Of a DNA stretch of 64,000 nt, positions 8,734 through 17,364 are shown piece by piece. Origin of the DNA: Micromonospora orduensis (GTDB lineage: Bacteria > Actinomycetota > Actinomycetes > Mycobacteriales > Micromonosporaceae). The stretch is taken from assembly GCF_006228125.1 (NCBI RefSeq), contig NZ_VDFY01000142.1, forward strand, positions 1 through 64,000, written 5' to 3'. The notes under the pieces are model-generated. The model was not told the origin of the DNA and ran no database searches. It saw only the letters and a program-made list of their open reading frames with translations. Each line of letters opens with the position of its first letter. Position 1 is the first letter of the stretch. A program made the translations under genes and the position numbers.

Positions 8734-9150
8734 TCACCGGGCCGCGCCCCGCAGATACGACGACAGGACCATCGCGGAGGAGACTGCCAACTCACGGTCA
8801 AGTACCTCGCCCCGAGGAACGAACACCACAGCCTGGCCCTCGCCGAGGACCACGTCCACCTGGCGGGCCGTCGTGGTGCCCTGAAACACGTGCACCGTCA
8901 CGGTGTGCGGGAATCCGGCCTCGTACGGACGCGGACCACTCCAGAGCGGACGCAGGACGTCCGCCGTCAGACCGGTCTCTTCCAGCAGCTCGCGACGGGC
9001 TGCCTCCTCGGGCGTCTCACCAGGCTCAACGTGGCCGCCCGGCAGGCTCCACTGGCTCGGCGAGACCGGTGCGTCCTCGTCGCGGTGCTGCATCAGCACC
9101 GCGCCCGACGGATCGACAAGCAGCACGAGCGCGACCTCGTAGGTGGCCAC
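8734..9150 (-). CDS. Nudix hydrolase
   Basis: A 138-residue Nudix protein with the complete box [20 protein letters not shown] then EETGL (about residues 38-60). It follows a DUF397 gene by 20 bases on the same strand and may be the last gene of a regulator-DUF397-Nudix operon. Substrate unknown; the short form resembles general nucleotide clean-up enzymes of the MutT group. Confidence 0.88.
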   Translation of the reverse strand: MATYEVALVLLVDPSGAVLMQHRDEDAPVSPSQWSLPGGHVEPGETPEEAARRELLEETGLTADVLRPLWSGPRPYEAGFPHTVTVHVFQGTTTARQVDVVLGEGQAVVFVPRGEVLDRELAVSSAMVLSSYLRGAAR

Positions 9151-9170
9151 TGCGCCAGGCCAGAGACGCT

Positions 9171-9362
9171 TTAGGAGCGCACGGCGATCTGGGTGACGAA
9201 CGCCCGCCAGGACCTCGGGGCGAACGCCAGGGTGCCGTCGTCGCGGTTCTTCGTGTCACGGACCAGGACGACGCCGGGCAGATTGTCGGCAACCTCGACG
9301 CAGTCACCGCCGTTGCCACCACTCTTGGTGCTCTTGCGCCACCGCGCGCCGGTCACGTCCAT
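9171..9362 (-). CDS. DUF397 domain protein
   Basis: A 63-residue DUF397 protein: [20 protein letters not shown], then [18 protein letters not shown] and a terminal WRAFVTQI. Its start lies inside the 3' end of the Scr1-type regulator (10-base overlap), so the two are translationally coupled. It is the probable partner of that regulator. Confidence 0.88.
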   Translation of the reverse strand: MDVTGARWRKSTKSGGNGGDCVEVADNLPGVVLVRDTKNRDDGTLAFAPRSWRAFVTQIAVRS

Positions 9363-10120
9363 GATCTCGCCGCCTCTTCGAGAAGTTCCAGGGATCGACC
9401 TCGGGGAAGGGCCTCGCCTCGGATGCGCTCCCAGCGCCGCTCCAGGGTAGCAATGTCGGATGGCTGGTCGAGGATTTGCGCGCGCGCCTGACTGTCCACA
9501 TGTGCCACACGCGTGCCGTCGGGCAACTCGGCGAGCGTGAACGGCCCGTCGAGTCCTGGATAGGTGGCGGTGTCGTGCGGTACGAGGTGGAGTTGGACGC
9601 TGGGTAGGTTGGCGCAGCCCACGAGATGAGCCAGTTGCTCGGCCATGAGGGCCCGGTCTCCGGCGGCTGGCCGGCGAATGATCCCTTCATCCAGCACCGC
9701 GACGAAGAGCGGCCCCCGCTCACGGGTCAAAATTGTTTGCCGATCGATGCGCGCTGCCACCAATTCGTCCACCTCGTCGGGCGCTAGTGGCTGACCTCGA
9801 AACGTGGCGCGGGCGTACGCCTCGGTCTGGAGCAGGCCCGGCACCCAGGCGAGTTGGAACGCGCGTAGCGCGACCGCCTCGCGTTCGATGTCGACCCATG
9901 GCCTGAACCAGACCGGCTCGCGGCGGTTGAAGACGTCCGGCCACAGGTCCGCCACGTCCTTGTGGAGGATCTTTGCCACCTCGGCGCGGTGGCGGGTCTG
10001 CGGGACGCGTCCCGGGTTTGCCCAGCGGGCGACGGTCTTCGGGTGGATCCCCATGCGACCGGCCAGGCTCTCGGCGGTCTCGGAGGCCTCGGCGAGCGCC
10101 GCGACGAATGCATGGTTCAT
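9353..10120 (-). CDS. Helix-turn-helix regulator with DUF5753-type domain
   Basis: A 255-residue regulator. The helix-turn-helix (ETAESLAGRMGIHPKTVARW, about residues 12-31) is of the XRE or plasmid-replication type, and the middle carries WVPGLLQTEAYARATF, the mark of the DUF5753 family. ATG at 10120 follows GAAGGGACGCAGG. The DUF397 gene overlaps its end. Compared with the pair at 2280-3533, the order of regulator and DUF397 is reversed, and this helix-turn-helix is of a different flavour. Confidence 0.86.
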   Translation of the reverse strand: MNHAFVAALAEASETAESLAGRMGIHPKTVARWANPGRVPQTRHRAEVAKILHKDVADLWPDVFNRREPVWFRPWVDIEREAVALRAFQLAWVPGLLQTEAYARATFRGQPLAPDEVDELVAARIDRQTILTRERGPLFVAVLDEGIIRRPAAGDRALMAEQLAHLVGCANLPSVQLHLVPHDTATYPGLDGPFTLAELPDGTRVAHVDSQARAQILDQPSDIATLERRWERIRGEALPRGRSLELLEEAARSWT

Positions 10121-10258
10121 GCCTGCGTCCCTTCGGGAGCCAATGGAGCGTTCCGAAGAAATCATCTAACGCTGTGTGATTGTCAGGCAACCCTCGGCAG
10201 GGTGTTGGTGACGGCGTGAGCGGTGGAGGCGACGAAGCCCGCCGAGCGCGTTCGTAGC

Positions 10259-10304
10259 GGGGGGCCCGGCCGACCCGACGGCGAGCACCGAGGCCGGGCC
10301 CCCC
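10259..10304 (+). other. Strong RNA hairpin in the leader of the 10331 gene
   Basis: A perfect 13-base stem: GGGGGGCCCGGCC at 10259-10271 and its complement at 10292-10304, loop of 20 bases. It ends 26 bases before a start codon, so it may be an attenuator or a transcript-stabilising element; it is not between converging genes, which makes a plain terminator less likely. Confidence 0.5.
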
Positions 10305-10330
10305 TTCCCAACAGGATGCGAGGGGAATCC

Positions 10331-10663
10331 ATGCCGGACACACCGAAGACGCCCGACGCGACGCTGGCGAGGCCGACCGTCGAGGTGGAGGCACGGATGA
10401 TCCGGTCCGGCGAGGTGCTGCGCCTGACCCGGGAGGCGAGCCCGCAGTTCGCCCGGGCGATCACGGTCCGCGTGATCCGGGTGCTGGCCGAGCGGCACAC
10501 CTACCACGGTTGGGTCTGGATCGAGTGCTACGAGCTGGGGCGCAACGGGGACGCGGTGGCCCGACGGGAGCTGTTCCTGATGCCCGCCGGCGCGCACCGG
10601 TTGGCGGGTACCCCCGTCCCGCGGGGCCGCCGACCAGTCGTACCCCGGCGGGTGGCGGTGTGA
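10331..10663 (+). CDS. Hypothetical protein (110 aa)
   Basis: I do not recognise this protein. From ATG at 10331, after GAGGGGAATCC, it encodes 110 residues. The core VRVIRVLAERHTYHGWVWIE then CYELGRNGDAVARRELFL looks like a small beta-rich fold; the C-terminus is basic (VPRGRRPVVPRR). It is divergent from the Scr1-type regulator at 9353-10120, with 210 bases between them that hold the hairpin above, so control by that regulator is possible. Confidence 0.7.
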   Translation: MPDTPKTPDATLARPTVEVEARMIRSGEVLRLTREASPQFARAITVRVIRVLAERHTYHGWVWIECYELGRNGDAVARRELFLMPAGAHRLAGTPVPRGRRPVVPRRVAV

Positions 10664-10744
10664 CCGGCAGCGTCGGCCGACCTGCTCGAACGGTTCACCG
10701 GCTGGGCATCGGCCCGATGACCGGACGGGGAGTCCTGCGCGCGT

Positions 10745-11152
10745 TCACTCCCCGACGGACGGCGGGACGGCGGGGGTCACGCCACCGTCCTGGTCACGGG
10801 CCAGGGCGTCCACCATCTGCCGGAACTCGCGCACCGTGACGGCCTCGCGCAGCGTCGCGAACACGGCGCCGGTGCCGGCCCGGGCGGTCGCCTCGTCGAC
10901 GCCCGCCCGATCGGCGACCCGTCGCAGGAACTCCGCCGGCCCGGCGGTGGCAGCCGACGCAGCAGGCGCACGGTCCGGGCCGCGCAGGTAGGGGTCCAGT
11001 TCGTCCGGGAGCTGCCCGGCGGGGTCGTGGTTCCCGCCGCCGGTGACCCGTTCGGCCATCGTCTGGAGAACGGCACGCGCCACCACGGCAGCCTGCTCGG
11101 TCGGCAACCCGGAGCGCCGGGACACCGCGTCGATGAAGCGGGGGAACCGCAC
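10745..11152 (-). CDS. DUF2267 domain protein
   Basis: A 135-residue helical protein of the DUF2267 family, whose function is unknown. FPRFIDAVSRRSGLPTEQAA and AVLQTMAERV at the N-terminus and the matching second half EFLRRVADRAGVDEATA show the family's two repeated helical units. The start is GTG at 11152, five bases after AGGAGG. It stands next to a Nudix gene of the same strand, 61 bases downstream of it. Confidence 0.82.
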   Translation of the reverse strand: MRFPRFIDAVSRRSGLPTEQAAVVARAVLQTMAERVTGGGNHDPAGQLPDELDPYLRGPDRAPAASAATAGPAEFLRRVADRAGVDEATARAGTGAVFATLREAVTVREFRQMVDALARDQDGGVTPAVPPSVGE

Positions 11153-11213
11153 GCCGCCCTCCTGTCCGCCACGGGTCCCGCGCTTACCCGGGCACGCGCT
11201 CGGCAAACGGCGG

Positions 11214-11612
11214 TCAGCGCAGCAGGCCCGCCGCCCGCAGGTGCGCGAAGATGACCTGGTCGACCGGGGAGGTCCGGTGCCGGTCCGCGTATCCCAGCCA
11301 GGCCATCTCGGCGATCTCGGCGGCGGGCCGCAGGCGTCCCTCGTACCCGGCCCGGTAGCAGGTCATCCGGACGGTGGTGCCGGCCGCGTGCCCGTGCGCC
11401 TGGGCGGTGAACGTGCCCAGGTGCACCGCGTCGCGCACGTCCACCGCGACGCTCAACTCCTCGTCGATCTCCCGACGCAGGGTCTCCAGGTCGGTCTCCC
11501 CCGGCTCGCGCTTGCCGCCTGGCAGGTACCACACGTCCTTGCCCCGGGAGCGGGTGCTGAGCACCAGCCCGTCCCGCACGAGAATCCAGGCCACCTTGTC
11601 GATCTCCGCCAC
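11214..11612 (-). CDS. Nudix hydrolase
   Basis: A 132-residue Nudix enzyme: the box GGKREPGETDLETLRREIDE then EL lies at about residues 32-53. The start is GTG at 11612 with GGGGAGGGG upstream. The second residue of the EExG part is altered (EIDEEL), a known tolerated variant. It is the third Nudix gene in 5 kb; substrate unknown. Confidence 0.87.
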   Translation of the reverse strand: MAEIDKVAWILVRDGLVLSTRSRGKDVWYLPGGKREPGETDLETLRREIDEELSVAVDVRDAVHLGTFTAQAHGHAAGTTVRMTCYRAGYEGRLRPAAEIAEMAWLGYADRHRTSPVDQVIFAHLRAAGLLR

Positions 11613-11668
11613 GCCGCCCCTCCCCGGACCGTTTTGGGCGGGCACGCTACCACTTGCGGCGGGGCCGC

Positions 11669-13045
11669 TCAGCGCGCCGGCCCGTCGGCCAGCAGGTCGA
11701 GCAGCAGCGCGGCGGTCCACCCGAACGCCGGGGAGCCCAGCCCCGCGCCGGTGTCCGGGTGGAAGTACTCGTGGCATCCGGCGTCGGCGACGAGGCCGAT
11801 CATCGATTCGCGCAGCCCGGCCGCGAGGTCCGGACGCCCGTGCGCGGCGAGCCCCCGGCGTACCAGCCAGCCGATGTTCAGCCAGCTCGGCCCTCGCCAG
11901 TAGCGCAGCGGCTCGAATTCCGGTGCGGTGCGGTCGTGGCTGGGCAGCGGGCGGTCCATCCGCCGGGCGACCCCGAAGCGCGCCGACGTCGCCTCGACGA
12001 CGAGCGCGTCGGCGTGCCGCGCCGGCAGGTCGGGCAGGATCAGCGGCGTCAGCCCCAGCACGGTCCGCGCGCCGAGCAGCCGGTCGGTGCGCAGGTCGCG
12101 GGGTTGGAACGTACCGGTGTCCGGGTCGTACAGCCGGCGGACCAGGGCGTCGGTGATCCGGGCCGCGCGGACCCGGTGCGGCCCGGGGTCGGCGCCGATC
12201 AGCGCGGCGATCTCGGCGAGGGCGTGTTCGGCCGCGCCGTACGCCGCGTTGAACAGCGGGCACTCCACCAGGAACGGGTGGCCCTCGGCGAGGCCCCGGT
12301 CGGTGTAGCCGCAGTCCCGGTAGGCGGCGACGATCGCCAGGTACCGCGCGTAGTCCAGGTCCGTGGGGCGGTGCGCGGCGTCGGCGTGCGCGGTGTCGTG
12401 CCGACGGTACGCGCGCATGACGGCCGCCTCGGCAGGAACCGCCGCCATCGGCTCGTCCCAGGCCGGGCTGTTGTCCAGTCCGGACTCCCACGGATGCACG
12501 ACGCAGACCAGCCCGTCGCCTGCCACGTCCCGCCGCTTCGCCAGGTAGCGCTGCTGGGCGACAAGCGCCGGGTGGAGCCGACGCAACGCGGCCAGGCCGG
12601 CCCGCCCGGGCGCCCGCCGGTACGCCAGCAACGCGGCGAGCGCGTGCACCGGCGGCTGGACCAGACCTGAGGTGTGCACGGCCGGCGCTCCCTCGGCGTT
12701 CGCCGAGCCCCACAGCTCCGGCCCAGGAAAGTACGCGCCGACGCGCAGCGCCGGGTTGAACACGATGTGCGGCACCCGCCCGTCGGCCCACTGCGCCCGG
12801 AACAGGCTGGTCAGCTCCCGCCATGCCCGCTCGGGGCGGATCTGGGCCAGGCCGATCGCGATGAACGCGGAGTCCCAGCTCCACTGGTGCGGGTAGAGGG
12901 TGCGCGACGGCACGGTGTGGTCGTGCTCCCAGTTGGCGTCGAGCGTGTCGACGGCGAGTCGACGCAGCCCGCCCAGGTCGGCGGGGCCACCGGTACGGGC
13001 CACGGCGGTCCCGCCGACGTGTGTCGGCCCGGCCTCGGCGCTCAC
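11669..13045 (-). CDS. GH63-like / MGH1-like glycoside hydrolase
   Basis: A 458-residue enzyme with an (alpha/alpha)6-barrel, of the group that includes glucosylglycerate and mannosylglycerate hydrolases. YPHQWSWDSAFIAIGLAQI near residue 52 is the hallmark of the first active-site stretch, and YWRGPSWLNIGWLVRRGL near 390 and CHEYFHPDTGAG near 425 hold conserved aromatic and acidic residues. It starts with GTG at 13045, overlapping the isomerase stop by four bases (GTGA). No signal peptide, so it acts on imported sugar. The operon partners and the divergent ABC importer suggest breakdown of a small glycoside taken up by that importer. Confidence 0.82.
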   Translation of the reverse strand: MSAEAGPTHVGGTAVARTGGPADLGGLRRLAVDTLDANWEHDHTVPSRTLYPHQWSWDSAFIAIGLAQIRPERAWRELTSLFRAQWADGRVPHIVFNPALRVGAYFPGPELWGSANAEGAPAVHTSGLVQPPVHALAALLAYRRAPGRAGLAALRRLHPALVAQQRYLAKRRDVAGDGLVCVVHPWESGLDNSPAWDEPMAAVPAEAAVMRAYRRHDTAHADAAHRPTDLDYARYLAIVAAYRDCGYTDRGLAEGHPFLVECPLFNAAYGAAEHALAEIAALIGADPGPHRVRAARITDALVRRLYDPDTGTFQPRDLRTDRLLGARTVLGLTPLILPDLPARHADALVVEATSARFGVARRMDRPLPSHDRTAPEFEPLRYWRGPSWLNIGWLVRRGLAAHGRPDLAAGLRESMIGLVADAGCHEYFHPDTGAGLGSPAFGWTAALLLDLLADGPAR

Positions 13046-13863
13046 GCGGCGGCCCGCCGGGGCAGCGCGTGCCGCAGCACCGTGGCGGCCTGTTGCAGGG
13101 CGCGGACCGGGTCGCCGCGCAACCGGCACTCCAGGGCCAACCAGCCCTGGTAGTCCAGCTCCAGCAGGGTCCGCATCAGCGCCGGCCAGTCCAGGTGCCC
13201 GGCACCGGGCTGGTACCGGTTGGAGTCGCTGACCTGCACGTGCCCGAGGTACGGCGCGGCGGCGCGCAGCGCCCGGTGCACGTCGTCCTCCTCGATGTTC
13301 ATGTGGAAGGTGTCGGCGACCACCCGCACCGAGGGCAGCGCGAGCGCCGCGCACAGGGCGACCGCCTCGTCGAGGCGGTTGACCATGTGGTCCTCGTACC
13401 GGTTGAGGGGTTCGAGGAAGAGGGTGACCCCCTCGGCCCGGGCGTGTTCGCCCAGCTCGCCCAGGGCGTCGAGGAGGACCTGCCGGTCGCCGGCCGGCGG
13501 GCGGGGCGGCTCGAACGGCGGCAGCCGCCGGGAGAACATGCCCCACGCGGCCGGGGTCATCGCCCCGACGCCGCCCAGCTCGGCGATGACCGAGAGCTGG
13601 GAGCGCAGGTTGCGGACGGCGTCGGCGGACCGGGCCGGGTCGAAGTCGCCGATGAAGTGGTCCATCTCGACGCAGACGGTGGGCATCACCACCCCGGCGG
13701 CGCGGGCCCGGCGCAGCTCCGGCAGGCGGCGGGCGAACGCGAGGTCGCCTCGTCCGCGCAGTTCGATGCCCTGGTAGCCGAGGGCGGACGCGAGGGCGTA
13801 CTTCTGGATCAGGTTGGTGCCCGGCAGGAGTTGTTCCTGGCAGGCCAGCGCGATGGTGGTCAT
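13042..13863 (-). CDS. Sugar phosphate isomerase/epimerase family TIM-barrel protein
   Basis: A 273-residue AP-endonuclease-2-like TIM barrel. Metal-binding segments are visible: FLEPLNRYEDHMVN (Glu of the first site), VVADTFHMNIEEDDV (Asp/His), VQVSDSNRYQPGAGHLDW (His) and LALECRL (Glu). This is the layout of sugar epimerases, inosose dehydratase-like and xylose isomerase-like enzymes. It abuts the dehydrogenase stop with no gap and overlaps the hydrolase start, so the three form one operon. The substrate is probably the sugar released by the hydrolase or oxidised by the dehydrogenase. Confidence 0.85.
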   Translation of the reverse strand: MTTIALACQEQLLPGTNLIQKYALASALGYQGIELRGRGDLAFARRLPELRRARAAGVVMPTVCVEMDHFIGDFDPARSADAVRNLRSQLSVIAELGGVGAMTPAAWGMFSRRLPPFEPPRPPAGDRQVLLDALGELGEHARAEGVTLFLEPLNRYEDHMVNRLDEAVALCAALALPSVRVVADTFHMNIEEDDVHRALRAAAPYLGHVQVSDSNRYQPGAGHLDWPALMRTLLELDYQGWLALECRLRGDPVRALQQAATVLRHALPRRAAA

Positions 13864-14901
13864 CTAGAACCTCAACACCACTTGGAGGACGTCACCGGCG
13901 CCGCGGTCGAGCAGCGCGAGGGCGTCGGCGACCGCGCTGGCGTCGACGATGTGGCTGACCAGCGGCAACGGGTCGACGCTGCGCTCAGCCACCAGGTCCA
14001 TGAAGGTCTGCGCCACCCGTTCTCCGGTCCACCGGCCGGCCATGCTCGGCGCGGGGGTGGGGCCGGAGACCTGGGCGGCCACCAACTGGATGCGGTTGTG
14101 GTGGAACTCCTCGCCGAGGCCGAGCGCGTCGGCCTGGCCCTGGTAGAAGCCGGCGGCCACGACCCGACCGGCGTGGGCGGTCGAGCGGATGGCCTCGTGC
14201 AGGGCCGGGTACGCGCCGGACAGCTCCAGGCAGACGTCCGCGCCCCGGCCGCCGGTGGCACGACGCAGCACGGCGGCGGCCGACTCGGCGGCGGCGTCCA
14301 CGGTGCTCCACGCGCCGTAGCGGGCGGCGTGCTCCAGCCGGTCGGGCACCCGGTCGACGGCGACCACCCGGGCGCCGGAGAGCACGGTGAGCCGGGTGGC
14401 GAGCAGACCGATGACGCCCTGCCCGAAGACGCCGACCCAGTCACCCAGGTGCAGGTCGCCGGCGAGCACGGCGGTCAGCGCGATGGCGCCGGGCCGGGCG
14501 AAGACGGCGGCGAGCGGGTCCAGCCCGGCGGGGAGCGGACGGACCGCGTCGGCGGCGAGCACCGCCTCGGCCCGGTGCCCCCAGATGCCCCACACGAGCT
14601 GCCCCGGGTGCCGGTCGGTGACCTCCGGCGACACCTCGACGACCTCGCCGACCTCCTCGTAACCGAAGCCGACGAGCGGGTAGGGCACCGGGGTCTGTCG
14701 GGGGACGAACATCCGGGCGGTGTCGTCCCAGTCCTTGCTGAGTCGGGGGTTGCTGCCGCGGTAGAGGGTCAGCTCGGTGCCGGCGGAGATGCCCGAGTAG
14801 CAGGTGCGGACGCGGACCTGGCCGGGGCCGAGCGGATCCGGGGGGCAGGGCTCGAGGCTGATCCGTCGAGGCCCGGCGAGAGAGACCACCCAGTTGCCCA
14901 T
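13864..14901 (-). CDS. Zinc-type alcohol/sugar dehydrogenase (MDR family)
   Basis: A 345-residue medium-chain dehydrogenase, first gene of a three-gene catabolic operon. GVFGQGVIGLLATRL near residue 160 is the Rossmann glycine motif, and VVAVDRVPDRLEHA the nucleotide-binding acidic strand. The zinc-site pattern is unusual: the catalytic Cys position reads CYSGISAGTE and the loop with four structural Cys is absent, so it belongs with the bacteriochlorophyllide/threonine-dehydrogenase-like sugar dehydrogenases that lack that loop. It is divergent from the ABC importer, with an AT-rich shared promoter region. Confidence 0.83.
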   Translation of the reverse strand: MGNWVVSLAGPRRISLEPCPPDPLGPGQVRVRTCYSGISAGTELTLYRGSNPRLSKDWDDTARMFVPRQTPVPYPLVGFGYEEVGEVVEVSPEVTDRHPGQLVWGIWGHRAEAVLAADAVRPLPAGLDPLAAVFARPGAIALTAVLAGDLHLGDWVGVFGQGVIGLLATRLTVLSGARVVAVDRVPDRLEHAARYGAWSTVDAAAESAAAVLRRATGGRGADVCLELSGAYPALHEAIRSTAHAGRVVAAGFYQGQADALGLGEEFHHNRIQLVAAQVSGPTPAPSMAGRWTGERVAQTFMDLVAERSVDPLPLVSHIVDASAVADALALLDRGAGDVLQVVLRF

Positions 14902-14955
14902 GTGTCACATCCCGGTAGCACTGGGCTCCAGGATAGCAAAAAATCGCTATATGTC

Positions 14956-14985
14956 TTGTCATTGATCTATCGAAGGTGTTGGATA
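14956..14985 (+). promoter_or_regulatory. Possible promoter of the ABC importer operon
   Basis: TTGTCA at 14956-14961 and TTGGAT at 14979-14984 with 17 bases between, in the AT-rich gap between the divergent catabolic and transport operons. ATAGC at 14933-14937 and GCTAT at 14946-14950 form a short inverted repeat next to it that could be an operator. Confidence 0.4.
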
Positions 14986-15016
14986 CCGTATGTACCCTTC
15001 GAGAGGAGTGCCACCG

Positions 15017-16411
15017 ATGTCAGCACCTCCGAGGCGGATACTCGCCACCACCCTGATCCTGGCACTGACCGCGTCCACCCTGCTGGCCTGCGGAGACGAC
15101 GGATCCGACAGCAACAGCAGAAAGATCACCGTCTGGAGCCTGGAGGACGTCGCCGACCGGGTCACCGCCACCAAGTCGATCATCGCCGACTTCACCGCCA
15201 AGACCGGGATCCAGGTCGACCTGGTCACCGTCAACGAGGACCAGTTCCCCTCGCTGATCGCCGCAAACGCGGCCGCCGGCGACCTGCCCGACGTGGTCGG
15301 CTCCGTCTCCCTGGCCGGCATCCGCACGCTCGCCGGCAACGAGCTGCTGCACGCCTCGGCGAACGCGGAGGTCGTCGACAAGCTGGGCCGGCAGACGTTC
15401 TCCCCCCGGGCGCTGGAGCTCACCTCCGACGACGGCACGCAACTCGCCGTACCCAGCGACGGGTGGGGGCAGCTGCTCGTCTACCGAAAGGACCTGTTCG
15501 CCGCCGCCGGCCTGCCCGCCCCCGACACGTACGAGCGGATCACCGACGCCGCGGCGAAACTGAACACCGGCGGCGTCGCCGGGATCACCGCGGCAACCGC
15601 CCCCAGCGACGTGTTCACCCAGCAGACCTTCGAGCACCTGGCGCTGGCCAACGGCTGCCAGCTCACCGACGACTCCGGCACGGTCACCCTGGACTCGCCC
15701 CAGTGCGTCGAGGCGTTCCGCTTCTACGGCGACCTGATCCGCACCAGCTCCATCAAGGGCGCGCAGGACGTGGACACCACCAGGGCCACCTACTTCGCCG
15801 GCAAGGCGGCCATGGTGATCTGGTCGCCGTTCATCCTCGACGAGCTGGCCGGGCTGCGCAACGACGCCAAGCCGACCTGCCCGCAGTGCCAGGCCGACCC
15901 GACGTTCCTCGCGAAGAACAGCGGGTTCGTCACCGCGATCAAGGGACCGAACGGCACCGAACCGGCCCAGTACGGCGAGATCAGCTCGTGGGCCGTGCTG
16001 GACGGCGCGGCGGCCGACCCGGCGAAGTCCTTCGTGGAGTACATGCTCAGCGACGGCTACCCGCGCTGGTTCGGCATGTCACCCGAGGGCCGCTTCCCGG
16101 TGCGCAAGGGCACCCCTGCCGAGCCGGAGGCGTACCTCACCGCCTGGAACACCAGCCAGGCCGGCGTGGACGCCAAGAAGCCCCTCGCCGACGTGTACGG
16201 CGACGAGGTGCTCGCCACCCTGCGCCGCAGCCCGGACACCTTCGGGCGGTGGGGGCTCACCCAGGGCCAGGGCAAGCTGGTCGGCGCCATGCTCGGCGAA
16301 CTGCCGGTGCCCAAGGTGCTGGGCGACCTCATCGCCGGCAAGTCCGACCCGGCGGCCACCGCCAACCGCGCCAAGAAGGACGTCGACGCCATCAAGTCGG
16401 GCGTCAATTGA
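15017..16411 (+). CDS. ABC transporter extracellular sugar-binding lipoprotein
   Basis: Solute receptor of a carbohydrate importer, 464 residues. A lipoprotein signal ends in the lipobox LLAC with Cys25, so it would be anchored to the outer face of the membrane. KITVWSLEDVADRVTATKSI begins a typical extracellular-binding-protein family 1 fold, with FEHLALANGCQL and YFAGKAAMVIWSP in the places expected for that family. The ATG at 15017 follows GAGAGGAG. Both permease genes overlap in series behind it. Catabolic genes on the other strand suggest a glycoside or sugar ligand. Confidence 0.9.
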   Translation: MSAPPRRILATTLILALTASTLLACGDDGSDSNSRKITVWSLEDVADRVTATKSIIADFTAKTGIQVDLVTVNEDQFPSLIAANAAAGDLPDVVGSVSLAGIRTLAGNELLHASANAEVVDKLGRQTFSPRALELTSDDGTQLAVPSDGWGQLLVYRKDLFAAAGLPAPDTYERITDAAAKLNTGGVAGITAATAPSDVFTQQTFEHLALANGCQLTDDSGTVTLDSPQCVEAFRFYGDLIRTSSIKGAQDVDTTRATYFAGKAAMVIWSPFILDELAGLRNDAKPTCPQCQADPTFLAKNSGFVTAIKGPNGTEPAQYGEISSWAVLDGAAADPAKSFVEYMLSDGYPRWFGMSPEGRFPVRKGTPAEPEAYLTAWNTSQAGVDAKKPLADVYGDEVLATLRRSPDTFGRWGLTQGQGKLVGAMLGELPVPKVLGDLIAGKSDPAATANRAKKDVDAIKSGVN

Positions 16412-17364
16412 CCACCACCGCGCCCGGCCCCGGCCGCTCCCCCACCCGGGAGCGGCCGGCGCCCCCACGGCGCCGGCCACTGACCCTGCGCCGCCGCGAA
16501 TCCCGTGCCGGACTCGCGCTCGTCGCACCCACCCTGCTCGTCACCATCGCCGTCATCGGCATCCCGATCGTGTGGACCGTGGTGCTCGCCTTCCAGCGGG
16601 TCCGGCTCGCCACGCTGCGCAAGACCGGCCTGTTCGGCGAGTTCACCATGGACAACATCGACCGGGTGCTGCACACCCCCGGCTTCGCCGACACGCTGTG
16701 GGTCACGCTGATCTACAGCCTCGGCGGCACCGTCGGGTCGATAGTGCTCGGCCTCGTCGCCGCCCTGGTCGTCCGCCGGCCGTTCCGGGGCCGCACCCTG
16801 GTCCGGGCGTCCATGCTGCTGCCGTACGTGGCGCCGGTGGTCGCGGTGACGTTCGTCTGGCAGGTGATGCTCGACCCGCAGCTCGGCATCGTCAACCACT
16901 GGGGTCAACGGCTGCTCGGCTGGGACGCCCCGGTGCCGTTCCTCAGCCAGGAGTCGACAGCCCTGGCCACGGTGATCGCCTTCGAGGCGTGGCGGTACTT
17001 CCCGTTCGCGTTCCTGTTCCTGCTGGCCCGGCTCCAGGCGGTGCCCGGCGAGCTGGAGGAGGCCGCCCGGGTGGACGGCGCCACCCCCACCCAGCGGTTC
17101 CGGCACATCCTGCTGCCGCAACTGCTCCCGGTGATCGCCCTGCTGGGGGTGCTGCGCTTCATCATGACGTTCAACAAGTTCGACGACGTCTACCTGCTCA
17201 CCGGCGGCTCGGCCGGCACCGAGGTGGTAAGCGTCCGGGTGTACGACTTTCTCACCGCGCGTACCGACATCGGCGCCGCCGCCGCGCAGGCGGTCGTCCT
17301 GGCCGTCGTCCTCATCGTGTTCGTGCTGATCTACCTGCGTTTCTTCGGACGGAGGGTGGGCTGA
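16408..17364 (+). CDS. ABC transporter permease, MalF type
   Basis: Inner-membrane subunit of the sugar importer, 318 residues with about six transmembrane helices. The EAA loop that docks the ATPase reads EEAARVDGATPTQRFRHILL. The start is a TTG at 16408 that overlaps the binding-protein stop as TTGA, so translation is coupled; no other start fits as well. A proline- and arginine-rich N-terminus of about 30 residues precedes the first helix (LALVAPTLLVTIAVIGIPIV). Confidence 0.9.
   Translation: MTTTAPGPGRSPTRERPAPPRRRPLTLRRRESRAGLALVAPTLLVTIAVIGIPIVWTVVLAFQRVRLATLRKTGLFGEFTMDNIDRVLHTPGFADTLWVTLIYSLGGTVGSIVLGLVAALVVRRPFRGRTLVRASMLLPYVAPVVAVTFVWQVMLDPQLGIVNHWGQRLLGWDAPVPFLSQESTALATVIAFEAWRYFPFAFLFLLARLQAVPGELEEAARVDGATPTQRFRHILLPQLLPVIALLGVLRFIMTFNKFDDVYLLTGGSAGTEVVSVRVYDFLTARTDIGAAAAQAVVLAVVLIVFVLIYLRFFGRRVG

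Noticed and set aside
13021..17364. A 1447-codon open frame on the plus strand
   Set aside because: Only its last 318 codons, from the TTG at 16408, are a real permease. The rest runs antisense to or out of frame with the sugar operon, an effect of high GC that removes stop codons.
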